Assembly (NCBI GenBank): GCA_025350145.1 | Contig: JANXYH010000095.1 | Span: 1 to 58,664 of the forward strand | Direction: 5' to 3' | Source: Burkholderiales bacterium | Lineage (GTDB): Bacteria; Pseudomonadota; Gammaproteobacteria; Burkholderiales; Burkholderiaceae_C | Length of the DNA stretch: 58,664 bases | Part shown: piece by piece, positions 27,022 to 35,971 of the stretch | How the letters are laid out: each line of letters opens with the position of its first letter | How positions within the stretch are numbered: position 1 is the first letter of the stretch | The notes under the pieces: generated by a model | The model's database searches: none | The model's input: only the letters and a program-made list of their open reading frames with translations | What the model was told of the DNA's origin: nothing | Position numbers and translations under genes: made by a program

Positions 27022-28146
27022 CAGCGCCAGGCACTGTGCGATGCCCTGGCAGAAGCGCTGCGCCATGCCCTCGACCGAATAGCCGGCGGCCGAGCGTCTG
27101 GCGCCGGCTTGCAGCCTGGCCAAGGCGACTCGGTCTTGCAGCAGGCCGATGACGCTGTTGGCGTAGTCGGCGGGGCTGTCGGCGCTGATCAGGCAGTTCT
27201 CGCCGGGCTGCAGGTAGGCGAACTCGGGCGAGCGCAGGCGGCAGAAATCGGTGCCCAGCAACGGCAAGCCGGCGACAAATGCGTCCAGCACGCCCAGGCC
27301 GACCAGGCCGGGGTTGAGCAGCAGATCGGCGCAGGCCAACAACTGCGCCTTGCGCTGGCCGTAGGCAGTGCCGAGGTAGCGGACATGGCCCTGTGCCGCA
27401 GCGGCGGCCTGGACCAGGGGTCGGTCAGGGCCGTCGCCGGCAATCGCCAGGGTGAAGCCAGGCAGGCGCTGGGCGATGGCTGCTGCGGCCTGCAACAGCC
27501 AGGCGATGCGCTTGTCGCCATAGAGCGAGCCCAGGTACAGGCCGACCGGCCCTTGAGTCGGCAGCCCGATCACCTGGCGCAAGTCCTGGCGCGGTGCCTG
27601 CTTGGCCTGCGCCACCGCCTGGCCGAGTGCTACGGTGTCGATGCTGTTGCGCAACACGCTGATGCGCCAGCCGGGAAAGCCGTCTTCCTGCAGCAGGCTG
27701 GCGCCGTGCTCGGTATAGGCGAACCACCAGTCCACGCGCCCGCTGCTCCAGCGTTTGAGCCGCTCGCGCAGGCCCTCGGGATCGCGGGCGTTGAGGTTGC
27801 GGCCATGGCCCCAGAAGGCGATCCGGGTGTCCCGCCGTGGCCGGACCAGGGCCGGCAGGTTGAGCAGCAATTTGTTCTCCTGCGTCAGGATGAGCATGGC
27901 GCTGCCCCGGGCCTGGCGCATGAACGGCTGCCAGCAGATCCGGCCACCCAGCCAGTAGCGCGTGGCCAGCGGCTCAGCCCAGGGCAGGTGGCCGGCGTCG
28001 CCCTTGCGCTGCTCGGCCACCGTGCCCTGACCATGCAGCAGGCGCAATTCGATCGCCTGCGCACCCAGCAACTCGCGCATGCGCTCGAACAGCGGCACGC
28101 GGTAGTGGGTCAGACGGCGCTGGACCAGGGTGACCGTGCTGGCCAT
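27010..28146 (-). CDS. Glycosyltransferase family 4 (first)
   Basis: A 378-residue GT-B protein. The N-terminus (STVTLVQRRLTHYRVPLFERM) is that of enzymes acting on lipid-linked acceptors. The C-terminal half has GLYLGSLYGDKRIAWLLQAA, LAIAGDGPDRP and NPGLVGLGVLDAFVAGLPL, the donor-binding region. I chose the ATG at 28146 because upstream in-frame sequence lies inside the preceding gene. It ends the three-gene minus-strand operon wecG-GT4-GT4. Donor and linkage unknown. Confidence 0.87.
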   Translation of the reverse strand: MASTVTLVQRRLTHYRVPLFERMRELLGAQAIELRLLHGQGTVAEQRKGDAGHLPWAEPLATRYWLGGRICWQPFMRQARGSAMLILTQENKLLLNLPALVRPRRDTRIAFWGHGRNLNARDPEGLRERLKRWSSGRVDWWFAYTEHGASLLQEDGFPGWRISVLRNSIDTVALGQAVAQAKQAPRQDLRQVIGLPTQGPVGLYLGSLYGDKRIAWLLQAAAAIAQRLPGFTLAIAGDGPDRPLVQAAAAAQGHVRYLGTAYGQRKAQLLACADLLLNPGLVGLGVLDAFVAGLPLLGTDFCRLRSPEFAYLQPGENCLISADSPADYANSVIGLLQDRVALARLQAGARRSAAGYSVEGMAQRFCQGIAQCLALAGR

Positions 28147-28156
28147 CTTGCCCAAC

Positions 28157-29458
28157 TCAGCCGCCGAAGTGCAGCGGCTGCGCCGCCCCACCGCTGATCG
28201 CCCGGGCATAGATCGCCTGCAACTGGCGGTAGTTGCACTGCGCCGTCAGGTGTATGGCGTGGTAAGCCTGGGCGCGCGCGCCGGCGGCGCGCAGCGCCTG
28301 CGGGTGGGCCATCGCCCAGCGCAGTCGCTGTGCCAGTGCGCCGCTGTCACCGGGCTCGAACAACCAGCCGGTCTGGCCATCCTCGACCAATGAGGGCAGG
28401 GCGCCGACGCGGCTGCAGATCACCGGCGTGCCGCAGGCAAAGGCCTCGGCCACGACCAAGCCGAAGGATTCCGGCACGATGCTGGGCACGACCAGGGCCA
28501 GCGCCCCGGCCATCTCGGCCATGGCCTGGCTGCGCGGCAGCGCACCCAGCGGCTGCAGCCCGGCCGGTAGCTGCGACAAATCGGCCAGCCGCCAACGCTC
28601 GGGGCCGTCGCCGACCACCCGCAGTGGGCAGGGCTGCCCGGCCTGGCCCGCCAGGACTGCGGCCTGCAGCAGCGTGGCCAGGCCTTTCTCGGGCGACAGG
28701 CGGCCGACGAAGACAAAGCCTTGGCGCTGCCCGGCCAGGGTGGCGGCCGCTGGCGTCGGCACAAAGTGCGGCTTGATGTCGATGCGCTCGGCCGGCAGAC
28801 CGCCGGCGATGAAGCGGTCGCGGCAGAAGTCATTGGCTGCGATGTAGCGGCTGACTTTGTGCTGCCAACTGCCCAGCCAGCGGTGGCCTTGCAGCAGCAG
28901 CGCGACCGCCGCACTCTGGACGTGCGAACCGCGATAGCAGGCATGCCGCACTGCCCGCCAGGGCGGATGGCCCAAGCAGTCCTGGCAAGGCTGGTTGTCG
29001 CGCCAGAACATGGCCTGCGGGCAGACCAAGCGAAAGTTGTGCAAGGTCTGGACCACCGGAACCTCGGCCCGCGCCGCCGCCCAATAGACCGCCGGAGAGA
29101 TCAGCGGGAAGCTGTTGTGGACATGGATGATCGCCGGCCGGTGGCGCTGGACCAGCGCCGCCACCTCGCCAGCGCTGCGCCTGGACCACAGGGTCTGCAG
29201 CGCCAGGCTGGCGGCCGGCATCGCCGCGATTTCGTCATTGCTGCGGCGGTAGACCGCGACGGCGTGACCGCGTTCGCGCAGCAGGTCGATTTCGGACTCG
29301 ACCACAGCGTCCTCGCCGCCGGGCTGCTGGTAGGCGTTGTGCACTACCAGCACCGGCAGCGGCCTGCCTGGGTCGGCCTGCAGCGGCGGCGTGCCCAGAT
29401 CGGCCTGCAGCAACGGCCGGGGGCTCACGCCGGTGGGCGCCGACGCATCCGCCACCAT
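28157..29458 (-). CDS. Glycosyltransferase family 4 (second)
   Basis: A 433-residue GT-B enzyme. The N-terminal domain has VLVVHNAYQQPGGEDAVVE and a Cys-rich FRLVCPQAMFWRDNQPCQDC segment seen in a subgroup of GT4 enzymes. The C-terminal domain has FVFVGRLSPEKGLATLL and the EX7E motif PESFGLVVAEAFACGTPVI. The ATG at 29458 overlaps the wecG stop by about 34 bases. The first 30 residues are a variable leader with a short PLLQADLGTPPLQADPG duplication. It probably adds one sugar of the repeat unit. Confidence 0.88.
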   Translation of the reverse strand: MVADASAPTGVSPRPLLQADLGTPPLQADPGRPLPVLVVHNAYQQPGGEDAVVESEIDLLRERGHAVAVYRRSNDEIAAMPAASLALQTLWSRRSAGEVAALVQRHRPAIIHVHNSFPLISPAVYWAAARAEVPVVQTLHNFRLVCPQAMFWRDNQPCQDCLGHPPWRAVRHACYRGSHVQSAAVALLLQGHRWLGSWQHKVSRYIAANDFCRDRFIAGGLPAERIDIKPHFVPTPAAATLAGQRQGFVFVGRLSPEKGLATLLQAAVLAGQAGQPCPLRVVGDGPERWRLADLSQLPAGLQPLGALPRSQAMAEMAGALALVVPSIVPESFGLVVAEAFACGTPVICSRVGALPSLVEDGQTGWLFEPGDSGALAQRLRWAMAHPQALRAAGARAQAYHAIHLTAQCNYRQLQAIYARAISGGAAQPLHFGG

Positions 29459-30219
29459 TGGCGAATCGCCAGCAGCACGAAGGCGCTGTTGCCGCAGGCA
29501 TAGCGCGCGCTCAGCCGACGCGGCTCCTGGGCCCAGCGGTACAGCCACTCCAGGCCGTTGCGGCGCATCCAGGCCGGCGCCCGGGCGAGCCTGCCGGCAT
29601 GGAAGTCGAAGGCCGCGCCGACGCCGACCATCACCGCCCGAACGGCGCCACGGTGGGCGTCGATCCAGCGCTCCTGCTTGGGGCAGCCCAGGCCTACCCA
29701 GACGGTGGCCGCGCCTGAGGCGTTGATGCAGTCCACGATCTGCCGGTCCTCGGCCGCCGTCAGGCGGCGAAACGGCGGCGAGACCGCACCGGCGATGCGC
29801 AGGCCTGGCCAGCGTTCAAGCAACTTCTGCCGCAGCAGGTCCAGGGTGGCCGGGGTGCTGCCGAGCAAGAACAGCGCCTCGCCACGGCCGGCGGCCAGAG
29901 CGCAGTAGTCCTCCATCAAATCCGGGCCGGCGACCCGAGCCTGGGCGATGGCGCCGCCTAGGCGCAGCATCCAGGCGACCGGCGCGCCGTCGGGCAGGGC
30001 CAGGTCGGCACGCCTCAGCGCGGCCATGAAGCCGGGGTTGCGGGCTGCGGTCACCAGCGAATGGGTGTTGCAGGCCACCACCGTGCGGCTCTGCCGCGCC
30101 TGCGCCCAAGCGGAAATCCGCTCGACGGCCTGTTGCTGGCTGAGCGTGGCGATCGGCACGCCCAGCACCATGGCCAGGGGGATTGGCCGGAGCAAAGGGC
30201 TGGTGTCCGCAGCGGGCAT
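29425..30219 (-). CDS. WecG/TagA/CpsF family glycosyltransferase
   Basis: A 264-residue GT26 enzyme. Typical blocks are VVACNTHSLVTAARNPGF, LPDGAPVAWMLRLGG, FLLGSTPATLDLL and the signature VGLGCPKQERWIDAH near residue 175, then GVGAAFDFHAG. Members transfer ManNAc, ManNAcA or glucosyl units to a lipid-linked sugar. The neighbouring wecB makes UDP-ManNAc, so a ManNAc-type donor is a reasonable guess. It is the first gene of the minus-strand operon and diverges from wecB. Confidence 0.9.
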   Translation of the reverse strand: MPAADTSPLLRPIPLAMVLGVPIATLSQQQAVERISAWAQARQSRTVVACNTHSLVTAARNPGFMAALRRADLALPDGAPVAWMLRLGGAIAQARVAGPDLMEDYCALAAGRGEALFLLGSTPATLDLLRQKLLERWPGLRIAGAVSPPFRRLTAAEDRQIVDCINASGAATVWVGLGCPKQERWIDAHRGAVRAVMVGVGAAFDFHAGRLARAPAWMRRNGLEWLYRWAQEPRRLSARYACGNSAFVLLAIRQWWRMRRRPPA

Positions 30220-30330
30220 GGTGTTGCGCCGATTCTCGCCGCACGCTCAGGTCGCAGGCCGGCCGATGCAGCGCCAGGGGTACAGTGGCGCCGGCCCGAA
30301 AATTTACCGTTCACAGCGATCCTTGATGCG
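30220..30330. promoter_or_regulatory. Divergent promoter region wecG/wecB
   Basis: The 111-bp gap between two outward-facing genes must hold promoters for both unless they are read through. The segment 'gaaaatttaccgtt' near 30299-30312 is the only AT-rich part and could include a -10 element for wecB. I cannot identify exact boxes. Confidence 0.35.
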
Positions 30331-31452
30331 ATGACACCCACGGTCTACCTCGTCGCCGGCGCCCGGCCGAACTTCATGAAGCTGGCACCGCTGGTGCGCG
30401 CCTTCGAAGCCCGCAGCGACGCCGTGGCCTACCAGATCGTGCACACCGGCCAGCATTACGACCGCGACATGAGCGATGTCTTCTTCGACGAGTTGGGCAT
30501 CCCCAAGCCGCACCACCACCTCGGCGCCGGCGGCGGCTCGCACGCCACCCAGACGGCGCGGATCATGCTGGGCTTCGAGGCGCTGTGCCTGGCGCAGCGG
30601 CCGGCGGCGGTGCTGGTGGTCGGCGATGTCAACTCGACCCTGGCCTGCTCGATCGTGGCCAAGAAGCTGTGCATCCCGGTGGCCCATGTCGAGGCCGGCC
30701 TGCGCAGCGGCGACCGGGCCATGCCCGAGGAGATCAACCGCCTGGTCACGGATGCAATCTCGGACTGGTTCTTCGTCACCGAGCCCAGCGGCCTGGCCCA
30801 TCTGCTGCGCGAGGGCCATGACCCGGCGGTGGTGTTCCATGTCGGCCATGTGATGGCCGACAACGTGCTCTACCAGCGCGCCCTGATCGAGCGCTCACCG
30901 CCGACCCGCGGCGACGTGGTCGACTACAAGGCCGCCCACCCGCGCTATGGCGTGGTGACGATGCATCGGCCATCGAACGTCGACGACGCGGCGGTGTTTG
31001 GCCGCATCGCCGGCGCGCTGCGCACGCTCTCGCAGGAGTTGCCGCTGGTCTTCCCGGTGCACCCGCGCAGCCGCGCCAACCTCGAGCGCTTCGGCATCGA
31101 TCTGGGCCCCAACGTGAGCCTGATGACGCCGCAATCCTTCATGCCCTTCCTGCACCTGTGGAAGGACGCGGCCGTGGTGCTGACCGATTCCGGCGGCCTG
31201 CAGGAGGAGACCACCGCGCTGGGCGTGGCCTGCCTGACGCTGCGCGAGAACACCGAGCGCCCGGTGACGGCAGATGAAGGCACCAACACCGTCGTCGGCA
31301 CCGATCCGACGAAGATCCTTGAGGCCGCCCGCAAGGTGCTGGCCGGCGGCGGCAAACAGGGCCGGCGCCCGGCGCTGTGGGATGGCCGCGCAGCCGAGCG
31401 CACGGTCGATATCCTGATCCGGCTGCTGGCGGCTTTGCCTGGTGGCGCCTAG
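30331..31452 (+). CDS. wecB: UDP-N-acetylglucosamine 2-epimerase (non-hydrolysing)
   Basis: A 373-residue GT-B-fold epimerase that interconverts UDP-GlcNAc and UDP-ManNAc. It has the N-terminal [12 protein letters not shown], the [15 protein letters not shown] block, [29 protein letters not shown] and the active-site TDSGGLQEE. Family length is normal. It is a single plus-strand gene facing rfbA, and the two stop codons overlap (TAG on one strand is CTA on the other). Confidence 0.94.
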   Translation: MTPTVYLVAGARPNFMKLAPLVRAFEARSDAVAYQIVHTGQHYDRDMSDVFFDELGIPKPHHHLGAGGGSHATQTARIMLGFEALCLAQRPAAVLVVGDVNSTLACSIVAKKLCIPVAHVEAGLRSGDRAMPEEINRLVTDAISDWFFVTEPSGLAHLLREGHDPAVVFHVGHVMADNVLYQRALIERSPPTRGDVVDYKAAHPRYGVVTMHRPSNVDDAAVFGRIAGALRTLSQELPLVFPVHPRSRANLERFGIDLGPNVSLMTPQSFMPFLHLWKDAAVVLTDSGGLQEETTALGVACLTLRENTERPVTADEGTNTVVGTDPTKILEAARKVLAGGGKQGRRPALWDGRAAERTVDILIRLLAALPGGA

Positions 31453-32333
31453 AAGGCCCGCTCCTGCAGCAGCCCGAGCAGGTACTGGCCGTAGTTGTTC
31501 TTGCGCAGCGGCTCGGCCAATGCGCGCAATTGCCCGGCGTCGATCCAGCCGGCGCGGTAGGCGATCTCCTCCGGGCAGGCCACCTTCAGGCCCTGGCGCC
31601 GCTCGAGTGTGGCGATGAACTGGCTGGCCTCCAGCAGGCTGTCGTGGGTGCCGGTGTCGAGCCATGCGTAGCCCCGGCCCATGATCTCGACCGCCAGTTC
31701 GGACTGCGCCAGGTACTGCGCGTTGACGCTGGTGATCTCGAGCTCGCCGCGGGCTGAGGGCCGGATGCCGGCGGCGATGTCGCAGACCTGGGCGTCGTAG
31801 AAATACAGCCCGGTGACGGCGTAGTTGCTCTTCGGGGCGAGCGGCTTTTCCTCGATGCTGATGGCCCGGCGCTGGGCGTCGAACTCGACCACGCCGTATC
31901 GCTCAGGGTCGGTGACGTGGTAGGCGAACACGGTCGCGCCGTGCTCGCGCTGCGATGCCCGCTGCAGCAAGCTGCCGAAGTCGTGGCCGTAGAAGATGTT
32001 GTCGCCCAGCACCAGGGCGCTGGGCGCACCGGCGAGAAAATCCCGGCCGAGGATGAAGGCCTGCGCCAGCCCGTCGGGGCTGGGCTGCACGCAGTACTGC
32101 AGTTGCAGCCCCCAGCGGCTGCCGTCGCCCAGCAGTGCCTGGTAGCGCGGCGTGTCCTGCGGCGTGCTGATGACCAGGATCTCGCGGATCCCGGCCAGCA
32201 TCAGCGCCGCCAGCGGGTAGTACACCATCGGCTTGTCGTAGACCGGCAGCAGTTGCTTGCTGATCGCCAGGGTGGCCGGGTGCAGCCGGGTGCCTGAGCC
32301 ACCGGCCAGGATGATGCCTTTGCGTTGCAGCAT
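31449..32333 (-). CDS. rfbA: Glucose-1-phosphate thymidylyltransferase
   Basis: A 294-residue nucleotidyltransferase that makes dTDP-glucose from dTTP and glucose 1-phosphate. It has [17 protein letters not shown] with the nucleotide-binding Gly loop and catalytic Arg, [30 protein letters not shown] and [20 protein letters not shown]. Length and motifs are canonical. It follows rfbB by 48 bases and ends the minus-strand operon. RfbC and RfbD are not in the window, so the end product past dTDP-4-keto-6-deoxyglucose is open. Confidence 0.95.
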   Translation of the reverse strand: MLQRKGIILAGGSGTRLHPATLAISKQLLPVYDKPMVYYPLAALMLAGIREILVISTPQDTPRYQALLGDGSRWGLQLQYCVQPSPDGLAQAFILGRDFLAGAPSALVLGDNIFYGHDFGSLLQRASQREHGATVFAYHVTDPERYGVVEFDAQRRAISIEEKPLAPKSNYAVTGLYFYDAQVCDIAAGIRPSARGELEITSVNAQYLAQSELAVEIMGRGYAWLDTGTHDSLLEASQFIATLERRQGLKVACPEEIAYRAGWIDAGQLRALAEPLRKNNYGQYLLGLLQERAF

Positions 32334-32381
32334 GGCGCTGTCCTTGTCTGGGCTTGCGAGGGGATTGAACCGCGGGTTTGC

Positions 32382-33449
32382 TCAACCGGCGGGCGTGCCG
32401 TACTGCTTGCCCAACCAGTCACGGTAGGCGCCGCTGCGCACGCTGGCGATCCAGTCGGGGTTGTCCAGGTACCAGCGCACGGTCTTGCGGATGCCGCTGG
32501 CAAAGGTCTCGGCCGGGCGCCAGCCGAGCTCGCGCTCGATCTTGCGGGCGTCGATGGCGTAGCGCCGGTCATGGCCGGGCCGGTCGGCCACGAAGCGGAT
32601 CAACCGGGCATAGGGGCCCAGCGGGTCCGGGCGCAGCTCGTCGAGCAGGGCGCAGACCTGGTGCACGATCTCCAGGTTGGCGATCTCGTTGCAGCCGCCG
32701 ATGTTGTAGGTCTGGCCCGGCCGGCCACCGGCCAGCACCGCGCGAATGGCGCTGCAATGGTCGGCGACGTAGAGCCAGTCGCGGATCTGCTGGCCGTCGC
32801 CATAAACCGGCAGCGGTTTGCCGTCCAGGGCGTTGACGATCATCAGCGGGATCAGCTTCTCCGGGAAGTGCAGCGGCCCGTAGTTGTTGCTGCAATGGCT
32901 GGTCAGCACCGGCAGGCCATAGGTGTGGTGCCAGGCCCGCACCAGGTGGTCGCTGGCGGCCTTGCTGGCCGAGTAGGGGCTGTTGGGCGCGTAGCCGTGG
33001 TCCTCGGTGAAGGCCGGGTCGGCCGGCGCCAGACTGCCAAAGACTTCGTCGGTGCTGACATGGTGGAAGCGAAACGCCGCCTTGGCATCGGCATCCAGGC
33101 CAGACCAATGCGCCCGCACCGCCTCCAGCAGGCTGAAGCTGCCCTGCACATTGGTGCGCATGAATTCGCCCGGGCCGTGGATGCTGCGGTCCACATGGCT
33201 CTCCGCCGCGAAGTGAACCAGCGCGCGCGGCCGGTGCTGGCTGAGCAACTGCTCGAGCAAGCTGCGGTCGGCGATGTCGCCGTGGACGAAGACATGGCGC
33301 GGGTCGCCCGCCAGGCTGGCCAGATTGGCCGGGTTGCCGGCGTAGGTCAGGGCGTCGAGGTTGATGACGGTTTCGTCGCTGCCGTGCAGCCAGTCCAACA
33401 CGAAATGGCTGCCGATGAAGCCGGCGCCGCCGGTGACGAGGATGCTCAT
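32382..33449 (-). CDS. rfbB: dTDP-glucose 4,6-dehydratase
   Basis: A 355-residue extended SDR enzyme. It has the NAD motif [20 protein letters not shown], the active-site [11 protein letters not shown], the [15 protein letters not shown] Tyr/Lys pair and [16 protein letters not shown]. It converts dTDP-glucose to dTDP-4-keto-6-deoxyglucose. It sits between manC and rfbA and is probably co-transcribed with them, with a 15-bp gap to manC. Confidence 0.95.
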   Translation of the reverse strand: MSILVTGGAGFIGSHFVLDWLHGSDETVINLDALTYAGNPANLASLAGDPRHVFVHGDIADRSLLEQLLSQHRPRALVHFAAESHVDRSIHGPGEFMRTNVQGSFSLLEAVRAHWSGLDADAKAAFRFHHVSTDEVFGSLAPADPAFTEDHGYAPNSPYSASKAASDHLVRAWHHTYGLPVLTSHCSNNYGPLHFPEKLIPLMIVNALDGKPLPVYGDGQQIRDWLYVADHCSAIRAVLAGGRPGQTYNIGGCNEIANLEIVHQVCALLDELRPDPLGPYARLIRFVADRPGHDRRYAIDARKIERELGWRPAETFASGIRKTVRWYLDNPDWIASVRSGAYRDWLGKQYGTPAG

Positions 33450-33464
33450 GGGGGGTTTGCTCGG

Positions 33465-34949
33465 TTATGGCCGGCCATAGCTGTCCTCGAAGCGGACGAT
33501 GTCGTCCTCGCCGAGGTAGCTGCCCGACTGGACTTCGATGATTTCCAGCGGGACCTTGCCGGGGTTGGCCAGGCGGTGGGTCTGGCCCAGCGGGATGTAG
33601 GTGCTTTGGTTCTCGCCCAGCAGGATGGTCTTGTCGCCGACCGTGACCTCGGCCGTGCCGCTGACGACGATCCAGTGCTCGGCCCGGTGGTGGTGCATTT
33701 GCAGGCTCAGCGCCGCCCCCGGCTTGACCATGATGCGCTTGACCTGAAAGCGCGGCCCGCTGTCAACGCTGTCGTACCAGCCCCAGGGCCGGTGGACCTT
33801 GCGGTGCAGGTTGTGCTCGCCACGGCCATCGCTGCCGAGTTGCTGGACGATCTGCTTGACCTCCTGGCTGCGCCGCCGGTCAGTCACCAGCACCGCGTCG
33901 GCGGTCTCGACCACCACCACGTCCGACAGCCCGACCACGCTGACCAGGCGGCTGCTGGCCTGGACCAGGGTGTTGCGGCTGTCGCGGATGATCGCGTCGC
34001 CGACCGCCGCATTGCCCTGCGCGTCCTTGGCCGCGACCTGCCAGACCGCCTCCCAGCCGCCCAGGTCGTTCCAGCCGGCGTCGAGTTCGACCACGCGGAT
34101 GTCGAAGCCGCTGCCGGGACAGCGCTCCATCACCGCGTAGTCGATCGATTCGGCCGGCACGGCGGCAAATTCGGCCTGGCCGGGGCGGACGAACTTCAGG
34201 TCCAGCGTGCGCGCATCCCAGGCCAGGCGCACGGCGGCCGCGATGTCGGGCCGGAAATCCTGGATCGCCGCCAGCCAGACCGAGGCGCGCAGCACGAACA
34301 TGCCGCCGTTCCAGAGGTAGCCGCCCTCGGCCAGGTAGCGCTTGGCGGTGGCCAGATCGGGCTTCTCGACGAACTGGCTGACCCGCCTGGCGTCGCCGTC
34401 GGGCAGGCTGCGGACATAGCCGTAGCCGGTCTCGGGCCGGTCCGGGGTGATGCCGACGATGGCGATGGCGCCCGCCTGGGCCAGCGCCACGGCCTGGCCC
34501 AGCGCCAGCGCGAAGGCCGCCTCGTCGGCCACGGTCTGATCGGCCGGTGTCACCACCAGCACCGGATCGGCGCCATGCTGGACTGCCGCCAAAGCGGCCA
34601 GCGTCAACGCCGGCGCGGTGTTGCGGCCGATCGGTTCCAGCAGCAGGGCTTGGGGATCGATGCCCTGTTCGCGCAACTGCTCCAGCAGCAAGAAGCGGTG
34701 CTCCTCGTTGCCGACCACCAGCGGCGCGGCCAGGCTGGCCGCATTGCCCTTGGCCAGGCCCTGCAGCCGCAACACCGCCTGCTGGAACAGGCTGGTCTTG
34801 CCACCGACCAGCGCCAGGAACTGCTTGGGATAGCCGGCCCGCGACAGCGGCCACAGCCGCGTGCCCGAACCGCCCGCCATGATGACCGGCTGGACCGTGG
34901 GCCCGGGCGCAGGGCCGGCGCCAGGGCGCTGGGGCAGGGTCTGGCTCAT
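33465..34949 (-). CDS. manC: Mannose-1-phosphate guanylyltransferase / mannose-6-phosphate isomerase
   Basis: A 494-residue bifunctional enzyme. The N-terminal nucleotidyltransferase has [26 protein letters not shown] and VEKPDLATAKRYL. The C-terminal cupin domain has RPWGWYDSVDSG, the metal-site QMHHHRAEHWIVVSGTAEVT and YIPLGQTHRLANPGK. It makes GDP-mannose for Gmd/Fcl and possibly for a mannosyltransferase. The ATG at 34949 overlaps the galE stop (ATGA), which is preferred over an in-frame start at 34988 inside galE. Confidence 0.95.
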   Translation of the reverse strand: MSQTLPQRPGAGPAPGPTVQPVIMAGGSGTRLWPLSRAGYPKQFLALVGGKTSLFQQAVLRLQGLAKGNAASLAAPLVVGNEEHRFLLLEQLREQGIDPQALLLEPIGRNTAPALTLAALAAVQHGADPVLVVTPADQTVADEAAFALALGQAVALAQAGAIAIVGITPDRPETGYGYVRSLPDGDARRVSQFVEKPDLATAKRYLAEGGYLWNGGMFVLRASVWLAAIQDFRPDIAAAVRLAWDARTLDLKFVRPGQAEFAAVPAESIDYAVMERCPGSGFDIRVVELDAGWNDLGGWEAVWQVAAKDAQGNAAVGDAIIRDSRNTLVQASSRLVSVVGLSDVVVVETADAVLVTDRRRSQEVKQIVQQLGSDGRGEHNLHRKVHRPWGWYDSVDSGPRFQVKRIMVKPGAALSLQMHHHRAEHWIVVSGTAEVTVGDKTILLGENQSTYIPLGQTHRLANPGKVPLEIIEVQSGSYLGEDDIVRFEDSYGRP

Positions 34950-35971
34950 GGCGCAAATCCGCGCGGATTGGCCGACTGCCAGCGCCAACTGTCAAGGCAC
35001 ATCCGTGCCAAGTCGTGTTCGGCGCTCCAGCCCAGCAGGCTGCGCGCCAGGCCGGGGTCGGCGTAGCAGGCCGCGACATCACCGGGGCGCCGGGCAACGA
35101 CCTGGGTGGCGATCTCGCGGCCGCTGACCGCAGTGTAGGCGGCCACCAGTTCAAGCACGCTGTGGCCGCGGCCGGTGCCCAGGTTGACGGTCAGCGAGCC
35201 GGCGCTGTCGAGCAAGCGGCGCAGCGCCGCAACATGGCCCTGGGCCAGGTCCGCGACGTGGATGTAGTCGCGCACACCCGTGCCGTCGGGCGTAGCGTAG
35301 TCGTTGCCGAACACCGACAGCCGTGGCCTGTGGCCGATTGCCACCTGGGCGACATAGGGCATCAGGTTGTTGGGCGTGCCGCGCGGGTCTTCGCCGATCA
35401 GGCCGCTGACGTCAGCGCCTACCGGGTTGAAGTAGCGCAGGCAGGCGGTCTGCCAGGCCGGGTCCGACGCGCCCAGGTCACGCAGGATCGTTTCGCCCAT
35501 CAGCTTGGTCTGGCCATAGGGGTTGGTCGCCGACAGCGCCGCGTCCTCGCGGATTGGCAACTGCTGCGGCTCGCCATAGACCGTGGCGCTGCTGGAATAG
35601 ACCATCCGCAGGCAGCCCTGCGCGCGCATCGCCCGACAGACGCCGAGCAGGCCGCCGAGGTTGTTCTGGTAGTAGTCCAGCGGCCGGGCGGCCGATTCAC
35701 CCACCGCCTTGAAGGCCGCGAAGTGGAGCACCGCATCAACCCGGTGGCGGGCAAAGATGGACGCCATCGCCGCAGCGTCGCCGACGTCGGCGCGCTCGAA
35801 CTGCGGCGCTTGCGCGCAGAGGCGGGCGAGCCGGTTCAGGACCTCGGGCGAGCTGTTCGAGAAATCATCCACCCCGAGCACCGAAAAGCCCGCCGCCTGC
35901 AGCGCCAGCCAAGTGTGCGAGCCAATATAGCCGGTGGCCCCGGTGAGCAGAATCTGGGCGGCGCGGGTCAT
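34946..35971 (-). CDS. galE: UDP-glucose 4-epimerase
   Basis: A 341-residue SDR epimerase with LLTGATGYIGSHTWLAL, HFAAFKAVGES, the catalytic SSSATVYGEP and NPYGQTKLMGE (Tyr-xxx-Lys), RYFNPVGA and DYIHVADLAQGH. This pattern is diagnostic of GalE, which interconverts UDP-glucose and UDP-galactose. It overlaps epsL and manC by four bases on each side and so belongs to the epsB-epsL-galE-manC-rfbB-rfbA operon. Confidence 0.94.
   Translation of the reverse strand: MTRAAQILLTGATGYIGSHTWLALQAAGFSVLGVDDFSNSSPEVLNRLARLCAQAPQFERADVGDAAAMASIFARHRVDAVLHFAAFKAVGESAARPLDYYQNNLGGLLGVCRAMRAQGCLRMVYSSSATVYGEPQQLPIREDAALSATNPYGQTKLMGETILRDLGASDPAWQTACLRYFNPVGADVSGLIGEDPRGTPNNLMPYVAQVAIGHRPRLSVFGNDYATPDGTGVRDYIHVADLAQGHVAALRRLLDSAGSLTVNLGTGRGHSVLELVAAYTAVSGREIATQVVARRPGDVAACYADPGLARSLLGWSAEHDLARMCLDSWRWQSANPRGFAP

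Noticed and set aside
32325-35066. Plus-strand frame of 913 codons across rfbB and manC
   Set aside because: Antisense to three clear enzymes; product has no domain and has shadow-like composition despite its unusual length.
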